The position numbers were made by a program, and so were the translations under genes. From Eretmocerus hayati (lineage: Eukaryota > Arthropoda > Insecta > Hymenoptera > Aphelinidae), in NCBI GenBank assembly GCA_029851415.1, contig CM056744.1, forward strand, positions 115,724,838 to 115,788,837: DNA of 64,000 nucleotides, written 5' to 3'. Within the stretch, counting starts at the first letter, position 1, and the number at the start of each line of letters is the position of its first letter. The notes beneath the pieces are model-generated. The model saw only the letters and a program-made list of their open reading frames with translations, was not told where the DNA came from and searched no databases. Shown here piece after piece: positions 38,688 to 52,338 of the stretch.

Positions 38688-39680
38688 TTTATTCTAAAAA
38701 TCTTGAAGGATAGAGAATCGGCTTCGTACATTTTGTTCCTCTCGCCGATATCTATCTATTGTAAGTTACGGTTTTTCCTCCCGTCTTATCCCTGGTCCTC
38801 CACGAATTTAACTTTCTCTGTCGTTGTCTGTGTCCGTCTGTGCGTGTGTCTGTGCAACTTCATTTTTCGTCAACGGTTTCTCCTCAGCGTTTCGACCGAT
38901 CTTTCTCAAATTTATGTGAGTGGTAGAGCACCATGTGAAGATGTGCTGAAAGGATTTATAGCCCAATCTATTAAACAGTTCTCGATTAATGAGTGTCGGA
39001 AAATAAAAATGTTAAAATTTTCAAGAAATTATTAGGAGTTTTTAGAATTTATGTCTAGAAGAACTTTATAAGGGAAGTTGAGGTGACCTAATAAAATGTT
39101 AATCTGGAAATCCTTGATCGATTGGTTAATACGGAATTACGTTAAACTGTATGGGAAAAGAAATGTACATGATTTTTTTTTCATTGATAGAAGATTCATG
39201 ATTTAATTGATAGAGATAGATATGAATGAAAATTCCACATTAACCAATTGACGGAAAATGATGAAAAAATGGTTGTTTAAGTGACCCGAAATTTGATTTG
39301 TTGATTTTGAGAAAAGATATTTGAATATAAAATAATCGATTTTTGGAAAATTTTGACATTTTTATTTTCGGATACTCATTAATCGAGAACTGTTTAATAG
39401 ATTGGGCTATAAATCCTTTCAGCACATCTTTACATGGTGCTCTACCACTCACATAAATTTGAGAAAGATCGGTCGAAACGCTGAGGAGAAACCGTTGACG
39501 AAAAATGAAGTTGCACAGACACACACACGGACGGACACAGACAACGACAGAGAAAGTTAAATTCGTGGAGGACCAGGGAGAAGCCTGGAGGAAAAACCGT
39601 GACTTACAATAGATAGATAGTGGCGAGAGGAACAAAATGTACGAAGCCGATTCGCTATGAGTGGAGATTTTTAGAATAAA
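38688..39680. mobile_element. Foldback element with ~345-bp arms
   Basis: The left arm (about 38688-39032) and right arm (about 39333-39680) are near-identical in inverted orientation, with a ~300-bp spacer. Outer ends read TTTATTCTAAAAATC. Each arm carries the same stop-free frame of about 95 codons (plus at 38727-39035, minus at 39635-39350), including the pieces LCNFIFRQRFLLSVSTDLSQ and SGRAPC. The frame lacks a convincing start or domain, so its openness may simply be copied with the arm. Confidence 0.75.
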
Positions 39681-42600
39681 AAATTAATTTGAGTGAAAAA
39701 ATTGAGCAAAAATGTCTTGTCACGAATACAACCCTTTCTCTTCGAGAAAGCAAAAAAGGTATAGCCTGCATCCCTCAAGCTCGTGCAAAAAATCCACCCA
39801 CCCGAGAGAAAACATCGACGAAAAATATTTTGCAGCTCAACCAGGACACTCTGTTGTCGACAGGTCCACTAGGAAATTTAGCGTCTAGTCCATTTTATAG
39901 GTATATATCCACAACAAGGGTAAATTTATGGTGCGTGACCCGGGTTCTTCCTTTCCACCTACGTCTTTGGCCCCCTCGACGAATCCGGTATGTCTATGTA
40001 TAAGCCCGACAACTTACTAAAATGCCACTGGGCGAGGTTTGATACATATTATGTACCTTATAAGGTCTATGAATGTGTGTGTTTATAGAATGAGGATAGC
40101 GTAACGTCGTATTCGGCTAGGTTGCTTCCGGATGCTTTTCCGACTCCTGTACTTTGATAATTGCTCTTTATTGTGACTGCGCGGTCACCGTGACGGTAAT
40201 TTTCGACTTACCTATATATTATATAGACACTGACTGAACTCAAGGGGCTTAATTTGGGTCTCTGTGTGTTTGAAAAGGTGTGCTACTATTATAGTAGAGC
40301 TTGTATCGTGCCGTAAGGAAAAAAAATAACAACGATCAAAGGCATTTTTAAGCGGATTCCTGGGGCAATTTGGAACTAGCTCATTTTTAAGTAGGGACTC
40401 TGTATATATAGAGGAAGAAAATTTTCGAAAGGGGATTCCATGGAACGCTCTAGTCTCGTTACGTTGAATGACTGACTCGTTTCTCTTCTCGAGGAATTTT
40501 CTCGAGTCGACCGTCATTTCCAGGGTCCGCTTCTTCTATATTCTATGCACGAGCCTTTGCCAAGGAGAAGACCCTCGAAATATCGCACCCTCTAAATTGA
40601 ATAATGGATAGAGAGAGAGATGCTTGGGAAGAATTTCGAGAGACGTTTTGCGACTGAAACAACATCTCATCTGTGCTTAATTGGAGCTTCAAGGATGCAC
40701 TCATTTGACGAGAATGACACTGTAGGTATTCTAAATATGGCTCAGAGTGATGTTGCTGGTTCTTTAGTCGTTTCGAGATTTAATCTGGGAACGTAATTTT
40801 TTGATTTTGGCTTCTTGGTGGTAACATAACCTGGAAACGTGGTCTGGCCGATATTTTGGGGGATGTTTGTTTGTAGATGATATCCGCAACGATCCCAAAT
40901 ACGGATATCCTTGATTTTTCACCTGCTGATACTACTCCGGTGCATTATATCTAGGCAGTGGAGGCATTTCTCAATCAACCGCCGTCACCGGAAAGCTGAT
41001 CAACGTTGTTGGAAGTAGATGAGTACTGAGAATCCTCTTCCGTAGATTCTCTCTGAAGAAAAATCTATGGATTGAATCGCGTTGTGTCATGTTTGAAGAA
41101 TTGAATGTTTAGTGGCACATCTGAATTGATGGCTGCTGGCACCACAGGCATGATTCCAAACGTTTGGGAAGAAGATTTTAATAATGAAAATGGTCTGGAG
41201 TCCAGATGACCCCAAGTATGATCGATGGGTTGAACATCCTGGATGGTTCTCATCCATATTAGATTGTTTTATAGATTTCGGGACAAACCTTCCGATGAAC
41301 TAAAATTGAAAAAAAGTACAATGAAAACAAATTTTTTGGTATCCGTTCGTTGGTTTCAAATTTTTGCACTCAAGTGATATTAGAGATTCATCCTTCACCC
41401 CACTAGTAGCTCATTCCCTGAATCAGATTCAATATCCCAAAACCAGTACGTACTCTATTTCTTCGTATTGATAAATAATGCTCAAAAGTGACTGCAAACC
41501 TCTTGCGATCATTCTAAGTACGCTGTCTGAGGCACCTTAGAACTGATTGTTGAGAAAACATCAACTTTGGCTTTCCCAAATCACAGGAAAGGGCATTTGA
41601 GATCCACAGGTCAGCGCTATCGAAGTGTTCTCGAATAATAAATACCAGATCCTTGGGAGGCTCAATAACGGGTTACCATTTAAGTCCTTATGGCTGCCAG
41701 CAATCAGTATGATTTTAACCTCAGGAAAGACACGTTGTTCGTAACATATTTTTTGGCGTTCCTGAAAAGATCAACGTAGAATCAATCTTTTCAGACAACA
41801 CTTGCCGCATCACACCCGATTAGTCGAGTGAGTCGTTGACACGAGTCAATGCTAGAATCATCAATATTTTTAATATATCTGTTTTCAAAGATTAGAAAAT
41901 ATATCAAAGAAACAATAAAACACCAAAAAAAACAACAACCATGGCATGAACATCGGTACACCACAGGAGGATATCAGATGCCATACAGCAATGAGACTTC
42001 GAAAAGGGGTTGGGGGCATTTCTCATCGTAATGTGATTTATGGGGCGTTTTTGAGGCCCCCCGGGCTACGCCCGCCCGTCCAAGCCATTTGCAAACGCAT
42101 CTTTTCTTCTTTTCTCCTCTTTCTTTCTCCCTCCCTTCCTTTCACGCGTATGTATGCACTGACCAATGCATGCAGAGGCGTTTTAAATGCGTACGTGCCA
42201 ATTGAACGTCACTTGGCGTTTTATTATAATAGCCGCCACGCAGACTTGACTCTGCAGAAAAATTCGCACTTCGCGATATTGCAAATTCAAACTTGTAAGT
42301 ACATGAAGGTATACGAGCATTGAAAATTATTGTTCCTGGGGTCAATGGAAAGGTATGAAGGAAGGAGACCTACTTGAGAGAGAGATAGCCTTGCAATACG
42401 AGATATTATTATGAGGAGATGTGCAACTATAATATGGCAGGTTACGACCCGGACATTATTACGGTGTATATGAGGCAAGAAATCTTATTGTGTAGTCGTT
42501 ACCGCCGAATATGGACATCCGGACACTCCTCTTTTGTATTATTGAGGTGGGGTCAGAAACTTTTTTTGGGATTGTGTGATAAATCTTTGTTTCACGTTTG

Positions 42601-43420
42601 AATCGGAGTTCAAGAGTTCGATTATCGGAATGGATTCTACTCAATGAAATGAGTTTTCGATCCTCTCAAATCCATTCCGGACAGCCAGCGGAGGATTTGG
42701 AGTTCCGAAACTTGAATTTTTAGAATTCTTGCCAAAATCTATTTGTAGGTTGATACCACGTAGATCATGAATAATATATCACATCAGAATTTACTGTATG
42801 TTGTATCCTCGGAGATGAAGATTGGATGAATGTATTCTGAGTTTTTATAATCAAATATCTTATTAGGAGACTTTCTTTGAGAAAATGAGTATTTGCACAC
42901 TTGAAGGCCACCTGAACTGTCCAACTTTTGGGATCTCCTGTTTCACTTGCACCCATACGTTGGGGCACCATAACCTATGCGTGCCACGTCATCATTATTC
43001 CATGAGAGTACAGAGTATCATGGGGAATTTATGATAGATCCAATAATTTCTTTCAATTGAGTTGAAAGTAGTCACCAAAAGATGTGGAAGCTTGTGAAAT
43101 GCAGATACTCCAGATGAATTCATCTTCACATGCCAGATGATTTCTATAACACGCAAATTTTCAGATTGCCTCTCTGAACTTCCATAATCCTGGATGATTC
43201 AATTCGACCAAATATCCTTGTACATATATTTTCTCAGGGCTGTTTTTTCTCGAACCACACACTCTCTGATAGTATCTCAGTAGAAATCTTGTAGCATCAA
43301 GAGGGCCTATTTTTGGTCTGTGGCCGATGAAGATCACGAAAATTAGTCAATTGACCGAGATAACTGTACAAGACTCCACACTGAGAAAAAAAATTGAACG
43401 ATTTTGAAGAAAATTTTTCT
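39681..43420. other. Non-coding stretch, no supported gene
   Basis: Open frames up to 125 codons without recognisable content. A GC-rich patch near 42045-42085 (GAGGCCCCCCGGGCTACGCC) stands out but has no structure I can name. Confidence 0.5.
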
Positions 43421-43780
43421 GATTTGAATAAATATACTTTCATATCCTCCTAAGCAAACATTTATTCAAAATGAATGAACGCATTTCTTCGGAATGAATA
43501 AATATTCATCAAATCCGGAATAATATTTGATGAAATCTGATGATGATTTTATCGTAAGTAACGCATTTGAACGATTTGCGATGCTCAAATGAATAAATGA
43601 TATTCGAAATGAATAAATATTCCTTCAGAACGATGAGATAAAATTCATTTCAAAGAAATATTCATTCATATGGAATATTATAGATAACCAAAAGCAAAAT
43701 CTATTTCACATGGTTTGTTAGCCAACCATGGAGAGATTATTCAAATCAGATAAATATTTATTCAAATTACTCTCTTGAAT
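43420..43780. repeat. Cluster of GAATAAATATTC-type repeats
   Basis: At least six copies of GAATAAAT, AATGAATAAATATTC or their complements occur on both strands. The outermost (GATTTGAATAAATAT near 43420 and ATTATTCAAATCAGATAAAT near 43737) face each other in inverted orientation. CACTGAGAAAAAAAATTG just to the left (about 43378) resembles the start of many non-autonomous elements, but a matching right end is missing. Confidence 0.55.
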
Positions 43781-43799
43781 TGGTGGATCAATAATTCAA

Positions 43800-44160
43800 C
43801 GTCATAGTACATGACGCGACAAGGGCCGAAAGGGGCCCCTCGCGACCCGGGTAGGTTGCCGCACGAGCCGCTAGGCGAGGTGCGTTATTTTCAGTCGCGA
43901 TGGGTTATTTTTGTCCCGAGGTGCGTGCACTGTTTTTCGGTGACACTTGTATCGAAATTCTATGCTTTCCGACGCGATTTCGGTGCGAAGTGCCGCTCCA
44001 CCGAACATCAGGTTGGAAAACGTCGGAGCATGCTCACTCGTTTTCTGGCCCGATGGGTGGCATTGCGGTATTTTCTGCCCCGGGATCAGGACGGAAACCG
44101 TGCCAGTGTGCCGAAATTGTATTTGCCATTATATAAGTACTTATTGGGGCATTGAGACTC
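43800..44160 (+). other. GC-rich block with a 114-codon open frame, unidentified
   Basis: Sequence composition changes sharply at 43800. The block is GC-rich and has three overlapping plus-strand frames open for 78 to 114 codons. The longest (43811-44155) is rich in Arg and aromatic residues and has no motif I recognise. Several open frames at once indicate few stops because of GC content more than coding. It may be a transposon fragment or an inserted foreign piece. Confidence 0.35.
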
Positions 44161-44680
44161 TTTTCGAAAATCTGATTTTGGGTGTTAGATAAAAAGAAGT
44201 TGACACGTACAACGATACCAATATTTCAAAATTCTAGAAAATGTCACTTATGCCTTTATTACCTGGCAGGGCAGTTCACTTATATGTACTTGAACTCGAG
44301 ATGGTTGATAGCCCATCCAACAGACACTTTAAAATTATTTTTTCCCCATTCCAAACTCGTACTCCTATTAGTCACACTACATCAGAAACTCGGGAGAAAT
44401 AAAAGCTGACTATCATAAAAGAATTCTTTGAGCACATCATTCTAAACATCTTTCAAACACCTCCAGGAAAGTATTCTACATATTTTGTGATGAAACTCAT
44501 CCCTTCCGACTTGTCACGGAAAGAACCGGCAAGAATACAAAATAAAATCGTGAAAAAACGAGCTTATACTATTCATAACAGAGAAATCGAAAAATTGACT
44601 CTATTCCCAATCCGATCGACGGATGATTTTGATTCTTCCGGAGAATTGACCGTTAAGGGTACCTAGAAATTGATCGCAGA

Positions 44681-45670
44681 GGAATCACGGTGGTCCTGAA
44701 CCAAGTCTACCCTCCGCTGACGACAGCAAGTAGGATTCTTGTTGGATATGGTTCGGCACATCTGTGGGATCACAACCTCGTAAGAATCAAAATCGCCACT
44801 TGGGCCGTTTTTCGAAAAAATCGAAAAAACGTGTTTTTTCGATGTTTTTCCCTTTTTCACCCTCAAAAACTCGAAAGGGACACATTTTATCGAAAAATAT
44901 GTGGAGCAACTTTTTGTAGAACTTGGAACGATGAACAAAAGAGGTCTCCACACATTTTTCCATATAAAACCTCCTGTTCCTGTAATAAACGTATCTCGTC
45001 TGAGACTCGTATTTTATCTGTCATTTTTCACGGTTTCGACCCCATAACTCAAAGGGAACGCATTTTATCCAAAAAAATGTACAGTGATTTCTTGTAGATC
45101 TTTGAAAAATGAATCAAAAAGGTCTCAACACATTTTTCGATACAAGGTCGTCCGTTCTCGTAGTAAACGTATTTCCGCCGGAGACTCGTATTAGAAACAG
45201 GAGGCCTTACATGAAAGAATATATACATATATTTCTTGTTTATCCTCTGAAGATCTACAAATATTTAATGTACATATTTTTTGATGAAATGTGTTTGTTT
45301 CGAGTTATGGGGTCGAAACCGTGAAAAATGACATAAAATACGTGTCTCAGACGAAATACGTTTATTACAGGAACAGGAGGTCTTATATGGGGAAATGTGT
45401 AGAGACCTTTTCTGTTCATCGTTTCAAGTTCTACAAAAAGTTGCTCCACGTATTTTTCGATAAAATGCGTTCCTTTCGAGTTTTTGAGGGTGAAAAAAGG
45501 GAAATCATCGAAAAAACACGTTTTTTTCGCCTTTTTTGACAAACGGCTCAAGTGGCGATTTTGACTCTTAGTAGATTGTGATCCCACAGATGTCCCAAAC
45601 CATATCTAACAGGAGTCCTACTTGCTGTCGTCAGCGGAGGATAGACTTGGTTCAGGACCACCGTGGAATT
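44681..45670. mobile_element. Foldback element with ~430-bp arms and internal ~177-bp subrepeats
   Basis: The left arm (44681 to about 45110) is repeated in inverted orientation at about 45240-45670, starting GGAATCACGGTGGTCCTGAA on the left and its complement on the right. Within the left arm a ~177-bp unit beginning AAAGGGA(C/A)(A/G)CATTTTATC appears at about 44873 and again at 45051, with GGTCTC-ACACATTTTTC shared between units. Open frames on both strands are shadows of this repeat. Confidence 0.75.
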
Positions 45671-47498
45671 TCTCGTTTCGTTTAACCCTCGACTTTCCCG
45701 GGTCTCACACTTGGCGCGTGCTAAAAAAAAATCATGTGAGAATTTACAAGTCTCATACAAAAGTCATCAAAGAAACAGCAAAATCTCATTCAACGCTCTA
45801 ATACTCAGCGGTGATACCTACACCTAACCTAAGGCACGACCTAAAGAATACCTTCTCTCAAGCGTTGATTGCTCAACTTGCGTAAGCACAATATCCCCAT
45901 TTCGATCGAATAACCTATACTACTTCTCAACTACTTGTTTTCTTACGACATCACAGAAGCCAAAATAACCAACCATCTCGCGAATCTTACAAGAAACAAC
46001 TCGCGAGTCAGGCAACTCATTTCAAGAAGCTCATAACCTCCCATCAAAACTTGTACCCAATATACCCCTACCTCCTCATACCTAAGGTAATCGCAAGCAC
46101 TAGGCAAGCAAAATTTTAAACCACTCAAAGTCAAGCTTAACTTCTCGTCTCCCTTTAAAATAACCCTCAAACTCTCACACCCACGGAATAAATCCCTCAC
46201 TCCCTTGATTTAAGTCCTCAAGCTCATCACTATTACGACAACATATTGTAGACAACTGGAATTTTGGCATATGACTTGAAATATTTTAAGTGTGGTAAAA
46301 TATACTATATTTGAAATGTCGAAGGTTTGCCTGTCTTGTGGATAAGAGATAAAGAGAACCGCGAAAACTAATTAAGCCACGAAGTACCGAGTGCCGATAC
46401 ATACATACAAGTATGCCGCAAACTTATTTATCGGAGTTTATATATAATGGAGCCTTACCTATATTGCATACGAAACGAAATAATTCATGAAGCTTGTCTT
46501 CTTGGTTACTGAGCTTTATAAGTGAGATAGGCATTCGTCTTGTCAGCGAGGGTCGATTCCATTATACCGAAAGTCTCATTTTCTTGCGTTGAGATTATTA
46601 TTAAGGTTTGTATTTTGCATGAGTTTGGTGTGTTGAGAGGTACAACTTTGTACATAGTGTGAGCTCAATATTGAGATCGAGTTTTGAGAGCATCAAGTGC
46701 TTGTATAGGTTATGTGAGTGTGTATAAGTACGCTCTGTTTGGAATAGTTTGATTGAGTTCGACCTGCATATACATGCATAATTGTAAACTCGAGATCGGT
46801 TTCAGCCTTGTTATCACTCAATGATAATATATGCAAGTTGAATTTTAGCCCTTTCTAATTCCTCACTCATCCTATTCCAACATCTACCCTAATTTACATC
46901 GTATTGAGAAATCTTCTAGTGTCTCTAAAATTTCTTAAATTATTATTATTATTGTGCGTGGGTTAAAGTTACCACGTAAGATTCTCAAGGCAAGCATATT
47001 TCAGTGTATATTAGAGTTGCTGCATCAAACTGATTACATTTGCGACTCTGGTTTTGCATAATGGCACTGGCATTTCAATGGATTTATTTATATTACGCTC
47101 TCTACTTGGTGAAGTGGATATTTGAATAAACACGATATTGGAGTGCTTATGGCTTTCCTTGGTAATTGTTGATGTGTATGTGAATCGTGAGTTGAAAGTC
47201 AAAAGATACTTATGAATGAGTGTTATGTATAGTTGTGAGATGGAAATGGGTAATTATTTGAATTTTACGCTGATTGGAAGTGCAAACGAGGAATGCTGCA
47301 TTCTTGACTGAGTTGATGCGTAAACTATCTTGACTGTGCATTTTCAAGTCGTTTTACTTGGATTCTTAAGGTATTCTGAAGAGTCGTTTGTATAGTTTAA
47401 ATGAGTATTGACAGAAGTAAATGTGGAAAGAGAATTGCGTGAAACGAGTTTCATTGAGATTCGGGAAATACCTGACACAATTCCTCTGTGAGATGTAA
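45671..47498. other. Non-coding stretch, no supported feature
   Basis: AT-rich, with a polypyrimidine-like bias (CTC, AACCTC words) from 45,780 to 46,230. No frame or repeat that I can support. Confidence 0.5.
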
Positions 47499-47970
47499 GT
47501 GACACTCTGGGGTCAAATTGACCCCATATGAGATTTGTGATATTTCTTGGAGTATATAAGACAGTTCATTCTGGAAAACCATTTTGGTTAGTAATTTTCT
47601 GAAAGGATAACTTACATTTTTGAAGCTTCCATTGTTGCTCCACTTAGTTGCTTCAAAAAGTTTCTAAACATCATTTGGTGCAAAAATCGGGTCAAAAATC
47701 ATAAAATTCCCCATTCCATTTCCTTCATGTGAAATGAACAACTTTTGTCCCTCCAGATACGAAGTGCTATTTGGTGGATGTTTGTATCTGTCAGAATACG
47801 TTGAATCCTAATCGTACTCGTGTTGCACCAATCAATACTCGAAAAATCAAACGAAAGGTAGATGGAGCATGGTGGTCGGACAACTACAGGAAAAAAACTA
47901 CTTAGTTGAAAATCCAATTTCCTGTACATAATTGAGACATTGGGGTCAAAATGACCCCAATCAATGTCAC
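47499..47970. mobile_element. MITE with GTGACA ends and self-complementary subterminal motif
   Basis: Both ends read GTGACA inward. Just inside each lies a near-palindrome (TGGGGTCAAATTGACCCCA at 47508-47526; TTGGGGTCAAAATGACCCCA at 47939-47959). The 472-bp span has no credible transposase. A 112-codon minus-strand frame overlapping it (47699-48037) has no recognised domain. Superfamily unassigned. Confidence 0.6.
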
Positions 47971-50900
47971 GCCCAATTTGAGTGGCTACTAGCGTGGTGG
48001 CCACCATACCTGCACCACCCAATAGTTGGAGATCCAAACTTACAATTGATGATGCGAGACTATCTTAGGTCGATTTCAATATCGTGAACAACAAAATGAT
48101 TTGAGAATGGCTACGAGAAACATTCACTCTCCTCAGCTGCACAAGTTAGCTAGAGGCAAGGGTGCAAAAACATGGTATTTGCATTTTCAGTGATGATGCT
48201 CTAGAATCAAACCAAATACTGAGGACTGAATGGTCATGATGATGATTATAGAGACAGAGGAAACTATGTAATCCCATTCATTGGCATAATAAAATCATCA
48301 TGAAAATTGAAACAAAAAAATTTCTCGGTTAATCTGAAGCACATTTACTCGAAATATTAATAATTATCCAAATCACGCTCCTTATTTTACCCCATCAGGA
48401 TCATCAAATTTCGAAGCTTCCGAATACTCAAAATGCGTCATGATATTTTCCCAAGGCGAACCCTGTCGGTGTGTGAATGCAAAAAAGCGAGCATTACATT
48501 GCGTGTATATATCTGCAAATATCTCACAGCAAGGCGCGTTTTACGACGCGGTTGAGGCTAATGAACGAGGGACGTTTGCGCGTAAAAAGCTCCACAGGCT
48601 GGTGCTTCTGCTGTCGTTCAGTAAAGGTGATGTATGCGCAAAACCAAGAGTCTCAGAATGTATATCCACGTTTATACTTATTGAAGCACCTGTTATTCTG
48701 TCTCCTTTCGTGACTGCGGGAGAGAAAATGTAAGAAGATACATGGATATAGAGAAAGATGGAATGAGGACTCATTGACGAATGTATGCATGGAGGAGTAT
48801 AGGTTAGTTGAAGGTAGGAAGGAAGAAGAAGAGGGAAAGGAAAAGATACTTTATTGCTAATTGTCTGATTAATTTTTGAAGACAGGAAAGAGGGCCGTTT
48901 GTCATGGACACGAAAACTCATTCCTCGATTCTCTTGAGAGAATCGGTAAATGTGCTGAGATGTATAGGCATATATTCTCTTTTCAAAAGATGAGGTACAT
49001 TATTTTGCTACACGTCAGATAGGTCGAGGATGCGTACCAAGATAGATTTATGAACGGATGCTAGAGGAGGTTTTTGTAATTTGACTGTCTAGAAATCGTG
49101 ACTTGTTGAGCTGCGGCTCATACGAGGGCTCATAGTTTTAAGATTTTGTTACTCACTCTGCCGTGCAGTCAATTACACGGTCACATGGAGATGACAATAT
49201 TTTCAAAAATCTTCGTGTCATTTGTATTCTATCTAATTGATGTCCCAAATCATTCATATCGATAAAATTGACTTGACTGTATAGGGTTATCAGATGATAG
49301 TACAAGGTTGAACTGAAGCGATTAGTTGTTCTTGCTAAAATTCTTATTGCAAATATGAAACGTTTCGGTTATGAAATCACTACTCTCGTCAGATTTGAAA
49401 TATTCGGAGAACCACATTTCAAGGAATTCCATGATTTTACCCATGAATGTCTCAAAGTCTTTGGTTTCATGTTCGAGTATAAGATGCATCATGAAGACAG
49501 TAGCATTCCATTTTTGTAAATATAAGATAAATGTGTTATTGATCTTTCCGTCCTGCAATGACCAAGGATGGTATTCTTTCGATCGATAAGATGTTATGTC
49601 AATTGACTCCCAAGGAGAACTGAAGTTATCCATTCCAAAGATTTCTAGCCCAAAAATAGCTCCTTATCAAACCAAAATATCTTTCACGAGATGGTGTGAA
49701 TATTATTAGAGCATTTGATAACATATTTCTATTCATAGAATCGTTGAGTCAAATAGTTGGCTTTGCAACAGGATCTATGCATTACCAAATCGTTGCAAAT
49801 CTTGATCAATTTTTTTTTGTGCAAAAGTTAATTCTGAAGAGGGAACAATTCTGAAAATTACCATCCATCCACTTGTCAAACAGCTACAAAGTGAATTTTT
49901 GTAACCAGCCAGTGATGAACTTTCTATGTAGATACAGGGGTATCTCGTATCAAAAGCTACTCCAAACACTTTTCAAGCAAATTGATACTGTGTCAGGAAA
50001 TAAAAGAACCCCAAAGAAGCCTTCCTAGTTTATCAAGATGAGCAAGTTTCTTGCATCAAAGGAGTTGTGCATCAACTGTATAATGTTCAGCTAGTGAATT
50101 CCTTGCTTTGAATTCGAGTGCCCTTCTTCTCTTGACTAAAATTTCCCCGTATAATGTGACTGAAAGTGCCAAGAGTTGGAAAACTTGCAGAGCAGCGTGA
50201 AAACGGATACCGATGAAACTTCCAACTGCAGTGGCTTGATAAAGAAATTGCCAAGCAAGCGATGCGCAGAGAATCCAGTATTCAAACTGATTCTGTTTCA
50301 CCTCTTTGTTATGTACTTTATCATAGTTTTCACTTGATGGAAAACGAGGGAGTCGAGTTTAGCAAAATTTATTCTGCATTCTAGCGTTCATTACTTGGTA
50401 ATTCTGATTCAGATTGTGATATCCTTCGTTATTCTTTGGGTTTTCAAATGGGACAGACTCTTTTAGTCTTGGATTTTTCTAATAATTTCTAATCAGACAC
50501 TAAAAATTCCAACCCCTAGTTAATCGAAGCTTCTCACTAACGATCCTCATGACCCTTATCCACTGATGCTAATTAATTGTCTCACAATGAGCGCGTGAAA
50601 ATCTGACGCCTCGGGTGCAAAACTGTCATGGCTCCAAAGCCGCTCAGATCGGGAATCAAAGCTACTTTACGCGTGAAAGCTTTGAAGCGGGAAGATGTTG
50701 CGACTGCTTGATTCTGCTTCGAGCTTTGGAACGGGTTTCTCACACGTTAGCACTTCAAACTTGATTTTTGACAGACCCGCATCTTGGTTTGGCTTCGAAG
50801 TTGGCTTACATGTTGAACAATGAAACTTGAATATATCTGCGGGTCATCAGATATACAACTGAAAAATTGCTGTTCGTTATTTATGTTGGACAAGCACATC

Positions 50901-51975
50901 TAAAATCCTCATTTGAGCGTGTAATAGCCTGTAAAAGGTAGGCGCTTTTATATATTGCTGCATGAATACACGAAGGTTATTCAGATTGCGATTACTCATG
51001 AAGGGAAATGGAAAATCTTCTCATTGGTCTATGTCGAAGGCCCGGATTCATTGAACCAGCACCAATACATCAGTGACACAGTGCACCCCGGGGGTAAGAA
51101 ATTTTGCTGAAGGTGTATGCAGTTTTCGAGTAGTTTACTGGTTGATGATTCACCGGAGTGTCTCTTGGACCATTATTTTATTTTCAAATTAAAATTATTC
51201 CGTGATGCATAATTTGTTTTTCGATATCGAAGAATGTACTCATTTCGTCGTCCAAGAGAACAGATACTGTGCCATTTGTTTGTTGATTGAGTAGTCTTTT
51301 TATTTTTCGAGGTCGAGAATGTTAACATCGTGAAATTTTTTACTGAGATTGCTCTGGTGCCATGGAATTTAAATGTTTTTCTTACAAGGTTGCGCAAGAA
51401 TTTTACTCAAAAGCTGAAGTGATAAAATTTGACTCTGTATCCCAGAGGAATGGAGAGTATATCATTGATTGTGAGCTGGATCCAGAACATGAGCAGGGAT
51501 GAATTCAAAATTAGATTATGAGAGGTTCCCAAAAAATGAATGTGAGATTAGGAAATGATTCTCTTCACATAAAATCAATTCCAGAAGCTGAATAAAGGCC
51601 AATTGATTCACCCATGAGCTTTGTTTTTACTGTGGATGAATCATTGGCTCGAAATCTCCAACGATTTCATAACCTCACAATGGTATTCATAGTCGTTGAT
51701 AACCGGGAGTTAGAGTCTCTGGAGTTCTGCTGTATTGGAATAATACAAGGGAGTTCCAGAGAATTTAATTCATTTTTTGGCTACATCGATAACAACGCCT
51801 AACCCGCAAGTCAACTCTAAGCTTCTGTTTCCCCTCGACTATGAATACTACAGTGAGTCTCAGCAAATTAGATGTAAAGAAGATTCTACGGCACTCAGCC
51901 TTCGAACCACGTCACCGAATCTGGATCCATGGAAAGTAGCCAATATCCAAATGTTACAGACTGATTGACATGACT
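47971..51975. other. Non-coding stretch, no supported gene
   Basis: Several minus-strand frames of 60 to 103 codons lie between 49322 and 51397. One (50056-50301) is hydrophobic in its first half and basic after, which could be a membrane-protein exon, but no splice sites or family motif support it. Confidence 0.45.
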
Positions 51976-52338
51976 CACAAGGGGGGTTCAACCTTGTGGA
52001 ACATGAATCTTGACGAAACTCTAAAAATTATCTTGTTTTGGTGAGAAATGAAGGTATCTTCAACAGGTTAACTCCGTGAGCCCTCTACCCTGAGATACAG
52101 TAATAGAGATTGGCATTGCCAACATAGGCCTGTATTGAAAAATCGTATATATAGATATACTAACAATGCTAATCTCCATAGTTGTATCTCAGTGTAGAAG
52201 GCTTATGAGACTAACCTCTTTTCTAGGATTAACTACCTTCATTTCTCACCAGAATGAGATGATTTCCAAAGTCCATGTTTGGGACGAATCCAGGACCCCC
52301 AAGGTTGGACCTCTCAAGGAACTCTCCTTGTTAAGGTA
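51976..52338. mobile_element. Palindromic MITE family A, copy 3
   Basis: The left end ACAAGGGGGGTTC and right end CTCCTTGTTAAG are inverted. The arms share GGTGAGAAATGAAGGTA, CTGAGATACA and GAGATT(G/A)GCATTG. The centre (TAGATATACTAACAATGCTA) matches the inner part of the copy at 2055-2082. It is diverged, with roughly one difference per six to eight bases between arms. Confidence 0.65.

Noticed and set aside
50056..50301. Chemoreceptor-like hydrophobic exon on the minus strand
   Set aside because: Only one hydrophobic stretch, no splice sites at its edges and no family motif.
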